Notes under the pieces: generated by a model
What the model saw: only the letters and a program-made list of their open reading frames with translations
What the model was told of the DNA's origin: nothing
Database searches by the model: none
DNA from: Pedobacter roseus
GTDB lineage: Bacteria > Bacteroidota > Bacteroidia > Sphingobacteriales > Sphingobacteriaceae
Direction of reading: 5' to 3'
Length of the DNA stretch: 64,000 nucleotides
NCBI RefSeq assembly: GCF_014395225.1
Contig: NZ_CP060723.1
Location: 1,178,001 to 1,242,000, forward strand
Position numbers and translations under genes: made by a program
In this document: positions 52,425 through 61,395 of the stretch, piece after piece
Layout of the letters: every line of letters starts with the position of its first letter
How positions within the stretch are numbered: position 1 is the stretch's first letter

Positions 52425-53207
52425 TTACAACAAAGCCCTATCCAAATGCACATAGCCGCCATCCACATGGATCAACTGACCAGTAGTGTGGCTTGATTTA
52501 TCTGATAATAAAAATACAGCAGTATTGGCGATTTCCTCCACTGTAGTCATCCGGCTTTCGAAAGGGATTTTATCGGTAATGCTTTTCAGTTTTTCATCAC
52601 GGTATTCAAAAGTGTTGATCCATTTTTCATACAATGGTGTCCAGGCTTCAGCGACGATGATTGCATTTACACGTATGCTAAATGGTAACAATTCTACTGC
52701 CCACTCGCGTGTTAAGGCATTTCTGGCGCCGTTTGATGCCGCATAACCAGATGTTCCGCCCTGACCAGTTTCAGCAGTTTTACTGCCAATATTTAAAATA
52801 GATCCTCTGCTCTCTTTTAGTGCGGGCAGCGAATATTTTGCCAAAAGATAATAATGCACCACATTTTTATGTAACGATTCCATAAAAGCTTCATAAGTGC
52901 CGCTTTCGAGTCCTACGCCATCGTTTACTCCCGCATTGTTCACCAAACCATCTATTCTGTTATATTTTGTAAGAATGGCATCAACAATGGTTTTGCAACT
53001 TTCTGGTGCGGTAAGTTCTGCTGTAAAATAGTCGGCTTTTAAACCTAGTTCTTTTACTTCCTGAAGCATTTTCATGTTATCTTCCTCATTTCGGCCGATG
53101 ATGATCGGAAGCGCATTTTCGATGGCCAAAGCCTTAACAATCGCCGCACCAATGCCTTTTGCACCACCACTAACTAATATTATTTTTCCGTCTAAATTTA
53201 AATTCAT
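52425..53207 (-). CDS. SDR oxidoreductase, L-fucose-dehydrogenase-like, with atypical active site
   Basis: A 260-residue SDR: nucleotide-binding SGGAKGIGAAI, NNAGVND, the Ser of ILNIGSKTAETGQGG and the C-terminal HVDGGYVHLD. The active-site YxxxK reads YAASN: the Lys is Asn in the sequence. I recall related sugar-catabolic SDRs with the same change, so it may be a property of the subfamily. Its place ahead of fucP and the UxaA-type dehydratase suggests oxidation of L-fucose or of a keto-deoxy sugar acid, with NAD(P). Confidence 0.85.
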   Translation of the reverse strand: MNLNLDGKIILVSGGAKGIGAAIVKALAIENALPIIIGRNEEDNMKMLQEVKELGLKADYFTAELTAPESCKTIVDAILTKYNRIDGLVNNAGVNDGVGLESGTYEAFMESLHKNVVHYYLLAKYSLPALKESRGSILNIGSKTAETGQGGTSGYAASNGARNALTREWAVELLPFSIRVNAIIVAEAWTPLYEKWINTFEYRDEKLKSITDKIPFESRMTTVEEIANTAVFLLSDKSSHTTGQLIHVDGGYVHLDRALL

Positions 53208-53226
53208 ATTCGGTTATATTTTTATT

Positions 53227-53441
53227 TTGTTTTTTTACCACAGAGGACGCAGAGTTTTTCACAGAGAATAGGAAGTATAAGTTGGAAGTTGCGTCATTCC
53301 CAACCCTATAGCTATCGGGTTGATTAGGGATCTTAATACCAGATACCGGGGCTTTAAGATTCCCGCCTGCGCGGGAATGACGAATTTGTTTTGAGATCTT
53401 AGTCTCACATCTTCCATTTTACCTCATCCACCTTCCATTAC
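53227..53441. repeat. Intergenic mosaic of repeats (words and palindromes)
   Basis: From left: the word-like CCACAGAGGACGCAGAG and CACAGAGAA; AACCCTATAGCTATCGGGTT (53302-53321), a one-base variant of the CCCGATAGCTATCGGG palindrome at 15725; ATTCCCGC...GCGGGAAT (53359-53378); and CACATCTTCCATTTTACC words near 53408-53440. No gene. Confidence 0.7.
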
Positions 53442-55079
53442 CTAAAGGCTTACTCCTCTTTTCCAGGGGATAAAATCATCCTGGTTAAGCTGTACGGCTT
53501 TTGGAATTTCTTCTCCACTTGCTACTTTAATACAGTATTCGAGGATATCTTCGCCCATTTCATTAATGGTTTTTTCGCCGTTAATCACCGCTCCGGTATC
53601 GATATCGATAATGTCGCTCATGCGTTTTGCCAGAACGGAATTGGTAGCTACTTTAATGGTTGGGCATACCGGGTTTCCCGTTGGGGTACCCAAACCTGTG
53701 GTGAATAGGATAAGGGTTGCACCAGCAGCAGCTTTACCTGTAGTGGCTTCCACATCGTTTCCTGGTGTACACACTAAACTTAAACCCGGTTTTGTGGCTG
53801 GTTCGGTATAATCCAAAACATCAACAACAGGAGAAGAACCTGCTTTACGCGCTGCTCCGGCCGATTTTATCGCGTCGGTTATTAAACCATCTTTAATGTT
53901 ACCCGGAGAAGGGTTCATGTAGAAACCAGAGCCCACTGCATGTGCCAGGTCATCATATTCTGTCATTAAGCGGATAAATTTTTCGGCGGTGGGTTGATCT
54001 ACAGATCTGTCGATCATTTCCTGTTCCACGCCACAAAGTTCGGGGAATTCTGCCAGTAACACCTTTGCACCCAATGCCACCAGTAAATCGGCACAGTAAC
54101 CCACTGCTGGATTGGCAGAAATACCACTAAAACCATCACTGCCGCCACATTTTACGCCTACGCATAATTTGTTTAAAGGGGCTGCTGTGCGTTCCTGTTT
54201 ATTGATAAACATCAGGCCTTCAAAGGTACTTTTGATTGCATTCTGGATCAATTGCTCTTCACTCTGTGTTTTTTGCTGCTCGAAAATTAAAAGTGGTTTA
54301 TCAAAATCAGGATCAAGAGCTGTAAGATCGCGTTTAAAATCTTCTACCTGTAAATGCTGACAGCCTAAACTTAAAACGGTAACGCCAGCTACATTGGGGT
54401 GATTGGCATAAGCCGCCAATAATTTGCTTAGCGTATCCGAATCCTGACGGGTGCCGCCGCAACCACCATTATGGGTAAGGAATTTAATCCCATCCACATT
54501 TTTAAAAGTGCGGTTAGCTTTATCTGCTTTAGGTTCGAAGCTGATGTTATCAATACTTTCCCCGTTTTCGTAAGCCTGAACGAGTTTGTGTGTGTATGAT
54601 TTATATTGTGCATCAACCGCATAACCCAATTCGCTATAAAGGGATTCTTTAATAATATCGAGGTTTCTGTTCTCGCAGAAAACCGTTGGAATAAATAACC
54701 AGTAATTTGCAGTGCCCACTGCGCCATTTTTACGGTGATAACCATAAAATTTACGATCTGCGAACTGGCTTGCATTTGGGGCTTCCCATTTATAATCAAC
54801 ATTACGATAAGCAAAGGGTTCGGCAGCATGTTTGGTATTCTCTACACTCATGCGCATACCAGCTTTTACCTCAAACTGGACTTTCCCAACCAGAACGCCG
54901 TACATCATTACTTCATCGCCCGCCTTCATATCCTGCATAAAAAACTTATGCTTGGCCGGAATTTCATCAACAGTATGGTAGGTATTTCCTTCATGCACAA
55001 TTTCGGTTTCCTTGGGTAAATCCTGTAATGCTACCAAAACATTATCAGCGTTATTAATCCTGATGACTAATTTCTTCAT
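53442..55079 (-). CDS. UxaA-family altronate dehydratase-like enzyme
   Basis: A 545-residue cytosolic dehydratase of sugar acids. N-terminal SAF domain (about 1-90, NADNVLVALQDLPKETEI), then the catalytic part with LTHNGGCGGTRQDS, VLSLGCQH, GVKCGGSDGFSG, and LVCTPGNDVEATTGKAAAGATLILFTTG. UxaA converts D-altronate to 2-keto-3-deoxygluconate; the L-fuconate version in Bacteroidota is of the same family. It lies between the SDR and fucP genes on one strand. I place it in the L-fucose or hexuronate route without choosing. Confidence 0.88.
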   Translation of the reverse strand: MKKLVIRINNADNVLVALQDLPKETEIVHEGNTYHTVDEIPAKHKFFMQDMKAGDEVMMYGVLVGKVQFEVKAGMRMSVENTKHAAEPFAYRNVDYKWEAPNASQFADRKFYGYHRKNGAVGTANYWLFIPTVFCENRNLDIIKESLYSELGYAVDAQYKSYTHKLVQAYENGESIDNISFEPKADKANRTFKNVDGIKFLTHNGGCGGTRQDSDTLSKLLAAYANHPNVAGVTVLSLGCQHLQVEDFKRDLTALDPDFDKPLLIFEQQKTQSEEQLIQNAIKSTFEGLMFINKQERTAAPLNKLCVGVKCGGSDGFSGISANPAVGYCADLLVALGAKVLLAEFPELCGVEQEMIDRSVDQPTAEKFIRLMTEYDDLAHAVGSGFYMNPSPGNIKDGLITDAIKSAGAARKAGSSPVVDVLDYTEPATKPGLSLVCTPGNDVEATTGKAAAGATLILFTTGLGTPTGNPVCPTIKVATNSVLAKRMSDIIDIDTGAVINGEKTINEMGEDILEYCIKVASGEEIPKAVQLNQDDFIPWKRGVSL

Positions 55080-55195
55080 CTATATAATATGTATTTATTG
55101 TTAATGAAACCATCACGTGTTAAATCATCTCTTTATCATTAACCACTAATTTTCCCGATTTTCGGGAGATAAAAAGGATGCATGCCGATATAAAG

Positions 55196-55231
55196 AATCT
55201 GTGTTTATCTGTGTGCATCTGTGGTGAAAAA
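55196..55231. repeat. Word-like stretch ('atctgtg' repeats)
   Basis: GAATCTGTGTTTATCTGTG followed by TGCATCTGTGG: three near-copies of one heptamer in the UxaA-fucP gap. Confidence 0.6.
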
Positions 55232-55261
55232 AATATAACTGATGGTTATCCATCTTTCATT

Positions 55262-56572
55262 TTATGCTTCTAAACTTATTTCTTTTTCAATATGATTGGG
55301 TTTCCATCCTTTCCAGCCAAAGTAAAAAACCACTAAAAAGCAAACGAAAGGCACTAAATAACCATATTGTATATTGTGGGTGGCATCTGATATCAGACCC
55401 AAAACAGGCGGCAAAAATGCACCACCAACAATCGACATTACAATTAGCGATGAACCCAGCTTGGTATCTTTGCCCAAACCTGCTATTCCCAATGAGAATA
55501 TGGTTGGGAACATAATCGACATAAAAAATGCCACGCCTATTAAAGCGTAAACAGTAATCATTCCAGTAGCAAAAATGGATACCAATGTAAGTAGGGCGCT
55601 GATTAAAGCGTATAACATTAACAATTTATGCGGAGCCACAAACCTCATGAAGAACGTTCCGGCAAACCTACCTAACATAAAAGCCAAACCTGCTGCACCC
55701 GCATACCATTTTGCTTGATCCTGTGTAATTCCTGCCGATGTGGTAACGAAACTGATAAATAAACTGAGTACGCAAACCTGAGCACCAACGTAAAAAAACT
55801 GTCCGATAATAGCCCAGCGCAAATGACTATGACCCAATACATGGCCAAAACTGCTTTTTTCATTGGCACTTTCTTCTTCTTTGATATCGGGTAGTTTGGT
55901 GAAAATAAATAAGATAGCCACTACAATAATTATGAGACCCAAAATTAAATAAGGCGCTTTTACAGTGGATGCCTCTTCGAGCACGTAAGCCTGTTTTTCT
56001 AAAGGCAGTAGTTTTGCCAATTGGGCATCGGTATATTTTACTTCGGTGAAAATGAGTTTACCTCCAATAACCGGAGCTAAAAAAGCGGCTAAACCATTAA
56101 ACGATTGAGAAAAATTTAACCTTTGCGTAGCCGTTTCAGGTGGGCCAAGCACCGTAACATACGGATTTGCTGCCGTTTCTAAAAAAGTTAAACCACAGGC
56201 GATGATAAAAAGTGCACCCAGGAAAAAGATGTATTGTGCGGTGTTGGCGGCTGGAATAAATAATAAACAACCCACAGCAAACAAAATTAATCCTAATATG
56301 ATCCCGCTTTTATAACCATATTTACGCATAATATAACCTGCTGGTAATGCCAATAAAAAATAGGCGATAAAAACCGATGAATCGACCAATGTAGATTCAA
56401 AAACATTCAGCTGGAAGGCTTTGCGCAAATGGGGAATCAATACCGGATCGAGGTTATGGACAAAGCCCCAGAAGAAAAAGAGGCTGGTAACCAAAATTAA
56501 TGGAAACAGGTATCCCTTGCCATTTTTAGGCGTATCGGATGTCTGAAAATTCGTTGTTGTGGTGTGGCTCAT
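55262..56572 (-). CDS. fucP: L-fucose/proton symporter
   Basis: A 436-residue major-facilitator protein with twelve helices. The FucP marks are FFFWGFVHNLDPVLIPHL near the start, FVEST-like FESTLVDSSVFIAYF, LETAANPYVTVLGPPETATQRLNFSQSFNG and the second-half FMLGRFAGTFFMRFV (quoted in parts). FucP imports L-fucose and related hexoses. First gene of the minus-strand group; it is divergent from the AraC activator with a 299-bp control region. Confidence 0.9.
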   Translation of the reverse strand: MSHTTTTNFQTSDTPKNGKGYLFPLILVTSLFFFWGFVHNLDPVLIPHLRKAFQLNVFESTLVDSSVFIAYFLLALPAGYIMRKYGYKSGIILGLILFAVGCLLFIPAANTAQYIFFLGALFIIACGLTFLETAANPYVTVLGPPETATQRLNFSQSFNGLAAFLAPVIGGKLIFTEVKYTDAQLAKLLPLEKQAYVLEEASTVKAPYLILGLIIIVVAILFIFTKLPDIKEEESANEKSSFGHVLGHSHLRWAIIGQFFYVGAQVCVLSLFISFVTTSAGITQDQAKWYAGAAGLAFMLGRFAGTFFMRFVAPHKLLMLYALISALLTLVSIFATGMITVYALIGVAFFMSIMFPTIFSLGIAGLGKDTKLGSSLIVMSIVGGAFLPPVLGLISDATHNIQYGYLVPFVCFLVVFYFGWKGWKPNHIEKEISLEA

Positions 56573-56871
56573 ATTTGGTTTGGTTATAATTGGTTAAGCT
56601 GGTTCTGCTAAAATAAAAATACTTAAACTTTGGGTACCATTAGCACTGTTTACTAAAGATTGTTCAATATCTGCTGTTTTTGAAGGTCTATTGTTAATTT
56701 TGCTGTACACATCCCACCTTCATAATATGTTTCTGGTTAGTTGTTGCTTTACAAATTAAGCCCTTAAGTGCTAATAAAAATTTAACTTTATGATCTAATT
56801 ATTAAATGATATTGGCTCAATTTTATACATTGCGAAATATTACTGCATATTAGATTGATTTTTTAAGAATT
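56573..56871. other. Control region between fucP and its AraC regulator
   Basis: 299 bp of AT-rich DNA between divergent starts. No inverted repeat stands out to my eye; AraC sites are often direct repeats and hard to see here. Confidence 0.5.
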
Positions 56872-57741
56872 ATGAAACCGCATTTACTTAATGTATCTAC
56901 CAATACCGTAGATTCTTTTAGCGCCCGGAGGGATATTATGCCAGATATTAACAACCTGTGGCATTACCATTCTGCTTTAGAGCTGATATACATTAGAAAA
57001 GGCAGGGGAACTCAGTTTATTGGCGATAGCATTAAAAATTTTAGTGAGGGAGATGTGGTGTTGCTTGGGAGCAATTTGCCGCATTACTGGCGCTTTGATC
57101 CCGAGTTTTTTGAGAAAAAAGAGGAAGAATCGGTTGATGTTTATGCCATTCACTTTAAAGAAGATTTTTTGGGAGCAGCCTTTATTGATCTTCCCGAAAA
57201 CCAGGAACTTAAAAAAATGTTGGCACAATCTAAACAGGGGATCCAGCTGTTGGGAGCGGCCAAAGAAAGGATTGCGGGTTTAATGCCACTCATTATTGAG
57301 GCCACAGGTACCATGCGGATTATCAAGCTATTAGAAGTTTTAACTGAAATAGCCAATTGTGAAGAGAAAAAAACATTGGTTTCATTAGGCTTCAAGCCTA
57401 ATTTTCTGGAAAACGAGAAAGACAGGATCCAGTCGATTTATAATTATACCATCAGTAATTACAAAAATAAAATAGAACTGAAAGAAATTGCTGCAGTGGC
57501 TAAAATCAGTCCGAATTCGTTCTGCAAGTTTTTTAAAACCAAAAGCAGAAAAACCTACACCCAGTTTCTGAACGAAATTAGGGTGGGGCAGGCTTGTAAG
57601 TTATTAATAGAGAATGATTTAACAGTGAAAGAAATCTGTTACGATTGCGGTTTTTACAACTTTACCAGTTTTCATAAATATTTTAGAGAGATTACGGGGA
57701 AAACACCGCTTAAATACCAGCAGGCTTTTTCGAAGCAGTAA
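56872..57741 (+). CDS. AraC-family regulator of the sugar genes
   Basis: A 289-residue regulator with an N-terminal cupin sensor (NLWHYHSALELIYIRKGRGTQF: His-rich metal or ligand cup) and a C-terminal AraC domain (IELKEIAAVAKISPNSFCKFFKT and LTVKEICYDCGFYNFTSFHKYFRE, in parts). Divergent from fucP, so it is very probably the activator of the fucP-uxaA-SDR group in response to the sugar or an intermediate. Confidence 0.92.
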   Translation: MKPHLLNVSTNTVDSFSARRDIMPDINNLWHYHSALELIYIRKGRGTQFIGDSIKNFSEGDVVLLGSNLPHYWRFDPEFFEKKEEESVDVYAIHFKEDFLGAAFIDLPENQELKKMLAQSKQGIQLLGAAKERIAGLMPLIIEATGTMRIIKLLEVLTEIANCEEKKTLVSLGFKPNFLENEKDRIQSIYNYTISNYKNKIELKEIAAVAKISPNSFCKFFKTKSRKTYTQFLNEIRVGQACKLLIENDLTVKEICYDCGFYNFTSFHKYFREITGKTPLKYQQAFSKQ

Positions 57742-57790
57742 TGTTTTTTAGTGGTTGGGGCAGATACCTACCATTTATAGCCCCGATTGC

Positions 57791-57871
57791 ACGGAAAGCC
57801 CGGAGCGTAGTGAGGACTTGGAGTAAAAGCGGGACAGTACTTGACTAAGAACCACAGGCTTTGCGCTTCAA
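57791..57871 (+). repeat. Dispersed ~85-bp element, copy 2
   Basis: ACGGAAAGCCCGGAGCG, TAGTGAGGACTTG and TTTGCGCTTCAAA in the same order and spacing as copy 1 at 10571-10658, 47 kb away. Confidence 0.75.
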
Positions 57872-57975
57872 AAAATAATAGTTCACGTTGAATTTTTTAT
57901 AGTCTTTAATTAGCCTGATATCTAATTTAAATAAACGTCCAAATTTCTCTACTGCGGACGAAATGACGGCGTCTC

Positions 57976-58935
57976 CTACCTCGCCTGAAATTTATCCCGA
58001 TATTGTGTAGGCGTCATCCCAACCGATTTTCTGAACACTTTCCTGAATGCTTTCGGGTCGTTATAACCGGAATTAAAAATCACCTCCGTCATTTGTTGTG
58101 CTGTTTGCTCTAAAAGCTTTTTGGCTGCTTCTATACGGGTTTGCTGCAGGTATTCGATAGGGGTGATACCGATTACCTGTTTAAAGCGGCGCACAATATT
58201 TCTCCTGCTCGATGGAATATCTTTGATCATTTCTTCAATCGTAGCCACATCCTGGTAATTGCTTTCTATTTTTTCCTGCGCCGAAGCCACCAGGTCATCA
58301 TTATGGTGGCGGATGGGCTGAAAAGTGCTAAAGTACAATTGGTTTACCCGATCCATATCTATCGCGAAAATTTTAGCAACTTTAACCGCCATATCTTTCC
58401 CGCAGTGGATCTGTAAAAGGTGCAGCAATAAATGAAAGGTTGATGTTGCGCCTCCGCTGGTAAATAGTTTGCCATCCTGCGTTACCGTTTTATCAGCCTT
58501 TAAATGCACATTTGGAAAAGCGGTAGAAAATGCTGAACAGGCATCAACATGTGTGGTAGCCGCTTTGCCATCCAACAATCCAGATGCTGCCAGTAAAAAT
58601 GCACCAGTGCAAAAAGTTGCGATTTCTGCCCCTGCATAATGCTGTTTATTCAACCATGGGATATAACTTTTATTGGCCGAAATGCATTCCTTAATATCAT
58701 TGGTGGCAAACGATGGGATCAGAATAAGATCAAGATTGGTGGCTTTTTGTAAGGGTATGCAGGGGTGTTCGCTAAAGTTATAATTTTTATCATCCGAGGT
58801 AATTAAACTGATATTAAAAGGTGTTTCGAGCTCATCTTTGCGATAAAATCCATTTACGGTATCAAAAACATCTAAAATTGCCGCTACGCTCAATAATCTG
58901 AAGTTCTGGGGCATTAAAACACCTATTTGTATCAT
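57976..58935 (-). CDS. GlxA-family regulator (DJ-1/PfpI sensor + AraC domain)
   Basis: A 319-residue regulator: an N-terminal DJ-1/PfpI-like domain (about 1-185) with the nucleophile-elbow-like Cys in IATFCTGAFLLAASGLLDGK, and a C-terminal AraC domain (SSRRNIVRRFKQVIGITPIEYL and VIFNSGYNDPKAFRKVFRKSVGM, in parts). Related proteins regulate genes for small nitrogenous compounds or detoxification. It is divergent from the first DinB gene. Confidence 0.9.
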   Translation of the reverse strand: MIQIGVLMPQNFRLLSVAAILDVFDTVNGFYRKDELETPFNISLITSDDKNYNFSEHPCIPLQKATNLDLILIPSFATNDIKECISANKSYIPWLNKQHYAGAEIATFCTGAFLLAASGLLDGKAATTHVDACSAFSTAFPNVHLKADKTVTQDGKLFTSGGATSTFHLLLHLLQIHCGKDMAVKVAKIFAIDMDRVNQLYFSTFQPIRHHNDDLVASAQEKIESNYQDVATIEEMIKDIPSSRRNIVRRFKQVIGITPIEYLQQTRIEAAKKLLEQTAQQMTEVIFNSGYNDPKAFRKVFRKSVGMTPTQYRDKFQAR

Positions 58936-59066
58936 TTGGTTAAGATTTGGGTGTAGTAAATATATAAAAATTGTCTGAAATGCCCTTAATATTGACTTTT
59001 ACGGCAAGGGTATGCGTCATTATTAAGCATTAACTTTATTCTTATACTAACCACCTGATAAATAAT

Positions 59067-59561
59067 ATGAAAAGCAAACCAACCAGTGGCAGAATGTACG
59101 GTATAATTGTATTGTACGAAATGCAGACAGATTTTTTATTGAGGGCTTTAGATGGCATAGATGAAAAGGATGCGCAAAAAAGATTGGATACTAAAGCCAA
59201 TCACATCGCATGGATTACCGGCAGTGTGGTGCAAGGGCGATATTTTCTGGCTAAATCGTTTGGCATCGATCTTCCATCCATCACCGATGAACTTTTTGCT
59301 AATAACAAGGGTATTATCGATGATGCGGTTTATCCGCCGCTTGCTGATTTTATAAAAGACTGGAAAAACATTTCTCCAAAGTTACAGGAAGCCCTAACCC
59401 AGGCTACCGATGAAAAACTGGAAGAGAAACTCAACATACCCGGAATGGAAATTACCCTCTTCGAAATGATCAGTTTCAGCACTTATCGGGATGCGAATTG
59501 TATCGGACAAATTGCCCTTTGGCGTAGGTTATTGGGCTACCCAGGAATGAATTATATGTAA
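59067..59561 (+). CDS. DinB-family protein
   Basis: A 164-residue four-helix-bundle protein of the DinB/YfiT type. The usual three metal-binding histidines are not complete: I see His in ANHIAWITG, while the later pair is missing, so metal binding is doubtful. It precedes a second DinB gene by three bases in an operon with a DUF1579-like gene. Members act as thiol-dependent or detoxification transferases in some bacteria; role here unknown. Confidence 0.78.
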   Translation: MKSKPTSGRMYGIIVLYEMQTDFLLRALDGIDEKDAQKRLDTKANHIAWITGSVVQGRYFLAKSFGIDLPSITDELFANNKGIIDDAVYPPLADFIKDWKNISPKLQEALTQATDEKLEEKLNIPGMEITLFEMISFSTYRDANCIGQIALWRRLLGYPGMNYM

Positions 59562-59564
59562 GCT

Positions 59565-60071
59565 ATGGAAAAAGTAATTAATGAAGCCAATGAAACCTTG
59601 TTGGCACTGGAAAACGCGCTCTCAAAATTTGATGCCCCACTAATGAATAAAGTGCCTTTTGAGGGCAGCTGGACCGCAGGGCAACTGGCTGAGCACCTGG
59701 TTTTGTCTAATTCGGGCTTTTTGCAGGTTATTAATGGACCTGTTACGGAAACAGATAAACCAGCTGATTTAATGGTTGGGACCATTAAAAAAGATTTTTT
59801 GAATTTTGATGTGAAGTATGATTCGCCGAAAGAAATTTACCCTGAAGATAGGATCTACAATCCGTCTGAATTATTGGAAAATTTAAAACAGATTAGGGCG
59901 GGGATATCGGAAGCAGCGGGAAACCTGGATTTAACTAAAACCTGTAGTTCTTATGAACTACCCGGTTATGGTTTTCTTACCCGTTTAGAAGCTGTTTATT
60001 TTGTGATATATCATACGCAGCGACATATCCACCAATTAAAAAATATTTATAATGGCTTAAATCCCAATTGA
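59565..60071 (+). CDS. DinB-family protein with histidine triad
   Basis: A 168-residue DinB_2-like helical bundle. Metal ligands are plausible at His in GQLAEHLVLSN and the C-terminal VIYHTQRHIHQLKN, where the H-x3-H spacing of DinB is kept. Unlike its upstream neighbour the histidine set looks complete. Its stop overlaps the TTG that precedes the DUF1579-like gene, and the three genes look co-transcribed. Confidence 0.86.
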   Translation: MEKVINEANETLLALENALSKFDAPLMNKVPFEGSWTAGQLAEHLVLSNSGFLQVINGPVTETDKPADLMVGTIKKDFLNFDVKYDSPKEIYPEDRIYNPSELLENLKQIRAGISEAAGNLDLTKTCSSYELPGYGFLTRLEAVYFVIYHTQRHIHQLKNIYNGLNPN

Positions 60072-60085
60072 TTTTAACTAAATTT

Positions 60086-60493
60086 ATGAGAAACAACAGG
60101 CTTGATCTACTCAGTCCATACATCGGTAAATGGAAAACGGAAGGTTTAACCAGATCGGGCGGAATAATTACCGGAACCGATACTTACGAATGGATTGAAG
60201 GCGGTTTCTTTTTAACGCATAAAGTAGAGGTATCATTCAATAATAAAAAAGTACAATCCTTAGAAATTACCCATTATGATGATATGGAGGATGTTTTCAG
60301 GTCACAGTCGTTTGATAACGAAGGAAATATTTCCATTTCTACACTTAAAATTTACGATGATATCATTTTAATATTTGCTGATACTGAAAGATTTAAAGGA
60401 AATTTTAAAGCAGATACAATAGAGGGAATGTGGGAGCAGTTTGACGGAAAAAACTGGGTGCCATGGATGGATATAAAACTGACGAGGATATAG
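60086..60493 (+). CDS. DUF1579-like small protein
   Basis: About 135 residues from the ATG giving MRNNRLDLLSPYIGKWKTE; a TTG six codons earlier overlaps the previous stop and is less likely. The beta-rich sequence (GKWKTEG, GTDTYEWIEGGFFLTHKVEV, FRSQSFDNEGNIS, GMWEQFDGKNWVPWMDI) resembles the DUF1579 / lipocalin-like group, a calycin-type barrel that binds small hydrophobic ligands. Soluble, no signal peptide. Function unknown. Confidence 0.78.
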   Translation: MRNNRLDLLSPYIGKWKTEGLTRSGGIITGTDTYEWIEGGFFLTHKVEVSFNNKKVQSLEITHYDDMEDVFRSQSFDNEGNISISTLKIYDDIILIFADTERFKGNFKADTIEGMWEQFDGKNWVPWMDIKLTRI

Positions 60494-60495
60494 AT

Positions 60496-60633
60496 GAAGT
60501 CCGAAGTCCGCGGTCCGCAGTTGGAAGCCGACTAATCGCAAGGCTATTAATCATCAAACCATGACCAATAACCAATGAACAATTTTCAATTACCAGTGAA
60601 CTAATGACGAATTAACTAATAAACTAAATAAAA
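60496..60633. repeat. Word-like low-complexity stretch
   Basis: 'gtccgaagtccgcggtccgcagt' is described in parts: AGTCCGAAGTCCGCGGTCCG, then ACCATGACCAATAACCAATG, then ACTAATGACG and AACTAATAAACTAA. Each block is a loose run of one hexamer or heptamer. Non-coding. Confidence 0.65.
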
Positions 60634-60635
60634 CA

Positions 60636-61052
60636 ATGGCAACACTTAACACTTATTTAAATTTTAACGGGAACACAGAAGAAGCATTCAACTTTTATAA
60701 GTCTGTTTTTGGCGGTGAGTTTCTGGTCGTGCAACGTTATAAAGATTCTCCCGGATGCGATGGAATGCCTGTGGACGATCAGGAAAAATTGATGCACATC
60801 GCTTTACCCATTGGTGGCAATATTTTAATGGGAACCGATATTACTGCCCCAATGCCGCCGGCAACATTAGGCACGGGTATTTCACTCTCGGTTGACGCGA
60901 CTAGTGAAGAAGAAGCCAAACGTTTATTTGATACCCTTTCTGCAGGTGGTACCATAACCATGGCTTTAGAAAAAACCTTTTGGAATGCACTTTTCGGGAT
61001 GGCCACTGATAAATTCGGGATTCAGTGGATGGTGAATTATGATTATAAGTAG
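60636..61052 (+). CDS. VOC-superfamily (PhnB-like) protein
   Basis: A 138-residue member of the vicinal-oxygen-chelate fold: the start NTYLNFNGNTEEAFNFYKSVFGGEF and the end FWNALFGMATDKFGIQWMVNY (in parts) are characteristic of the PhnB/glyoxalase-like group, with LMHIALPIGGNILMGTD in the middle. These proteins often bind or modify small xenobiotics and are frequently associated with DinB and DoxX genes, as here. Exact reaction unknown. Confidence 0.9.
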   Translation: MATLNTYLNFNGNTEEAFNFYKSVFGGEFLVVQRYKDSPGCDGMPVDDQEKLMHIALPIGGNILMGTDITAPMPPATLGTGISLSVDATSEEEAKRLFDTLSAGGTITMALEKTFWNALFGMATDKFGIQWMVNYDYK

Positions 61053-61395
61053 GAGGGGAGTCCAAAGTCCGTAGTCGTGAGTCCTAGTCTGAGATCACCA
61101 GTAGAATAATGACCAATGACCAATCATCAAAAACCAATGATTGATCTACCAATGAACTATCAAACTATAAATAATTAGACCATTAAGAAGTCAAGGATAT
61201 AAGGTTTTAGTAATTATTATAAGTTATGTGGCTCTCAACAATGGACTATCAAACTATTAACCAAACAGGCGGTTTAAAGTTCCGCGTTTATTTTCAATTA
61301 ACCGATTTAAACAATTAACCAGTTAACCAATTTGAATGAACTAATCAACCAATAAATTTTATTATTTTTAAAATACAAACTAAAACTTAACCAAT
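61053..61395. repeat. 343-bp word-like low-complexity region
   Basis: 'gagtccaaagtccgtagtcgtgagtcc' style runs, then 'gaccaatgaccaatca', 'accaatgattgatc', 'accaatgaactatcaaactat' and 'ccagttaaccaatt' runs. Several frames are blocked and no gene is plausible. It must hold the promoter for the DoxX gene near its right end. Confidence 0.6.
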
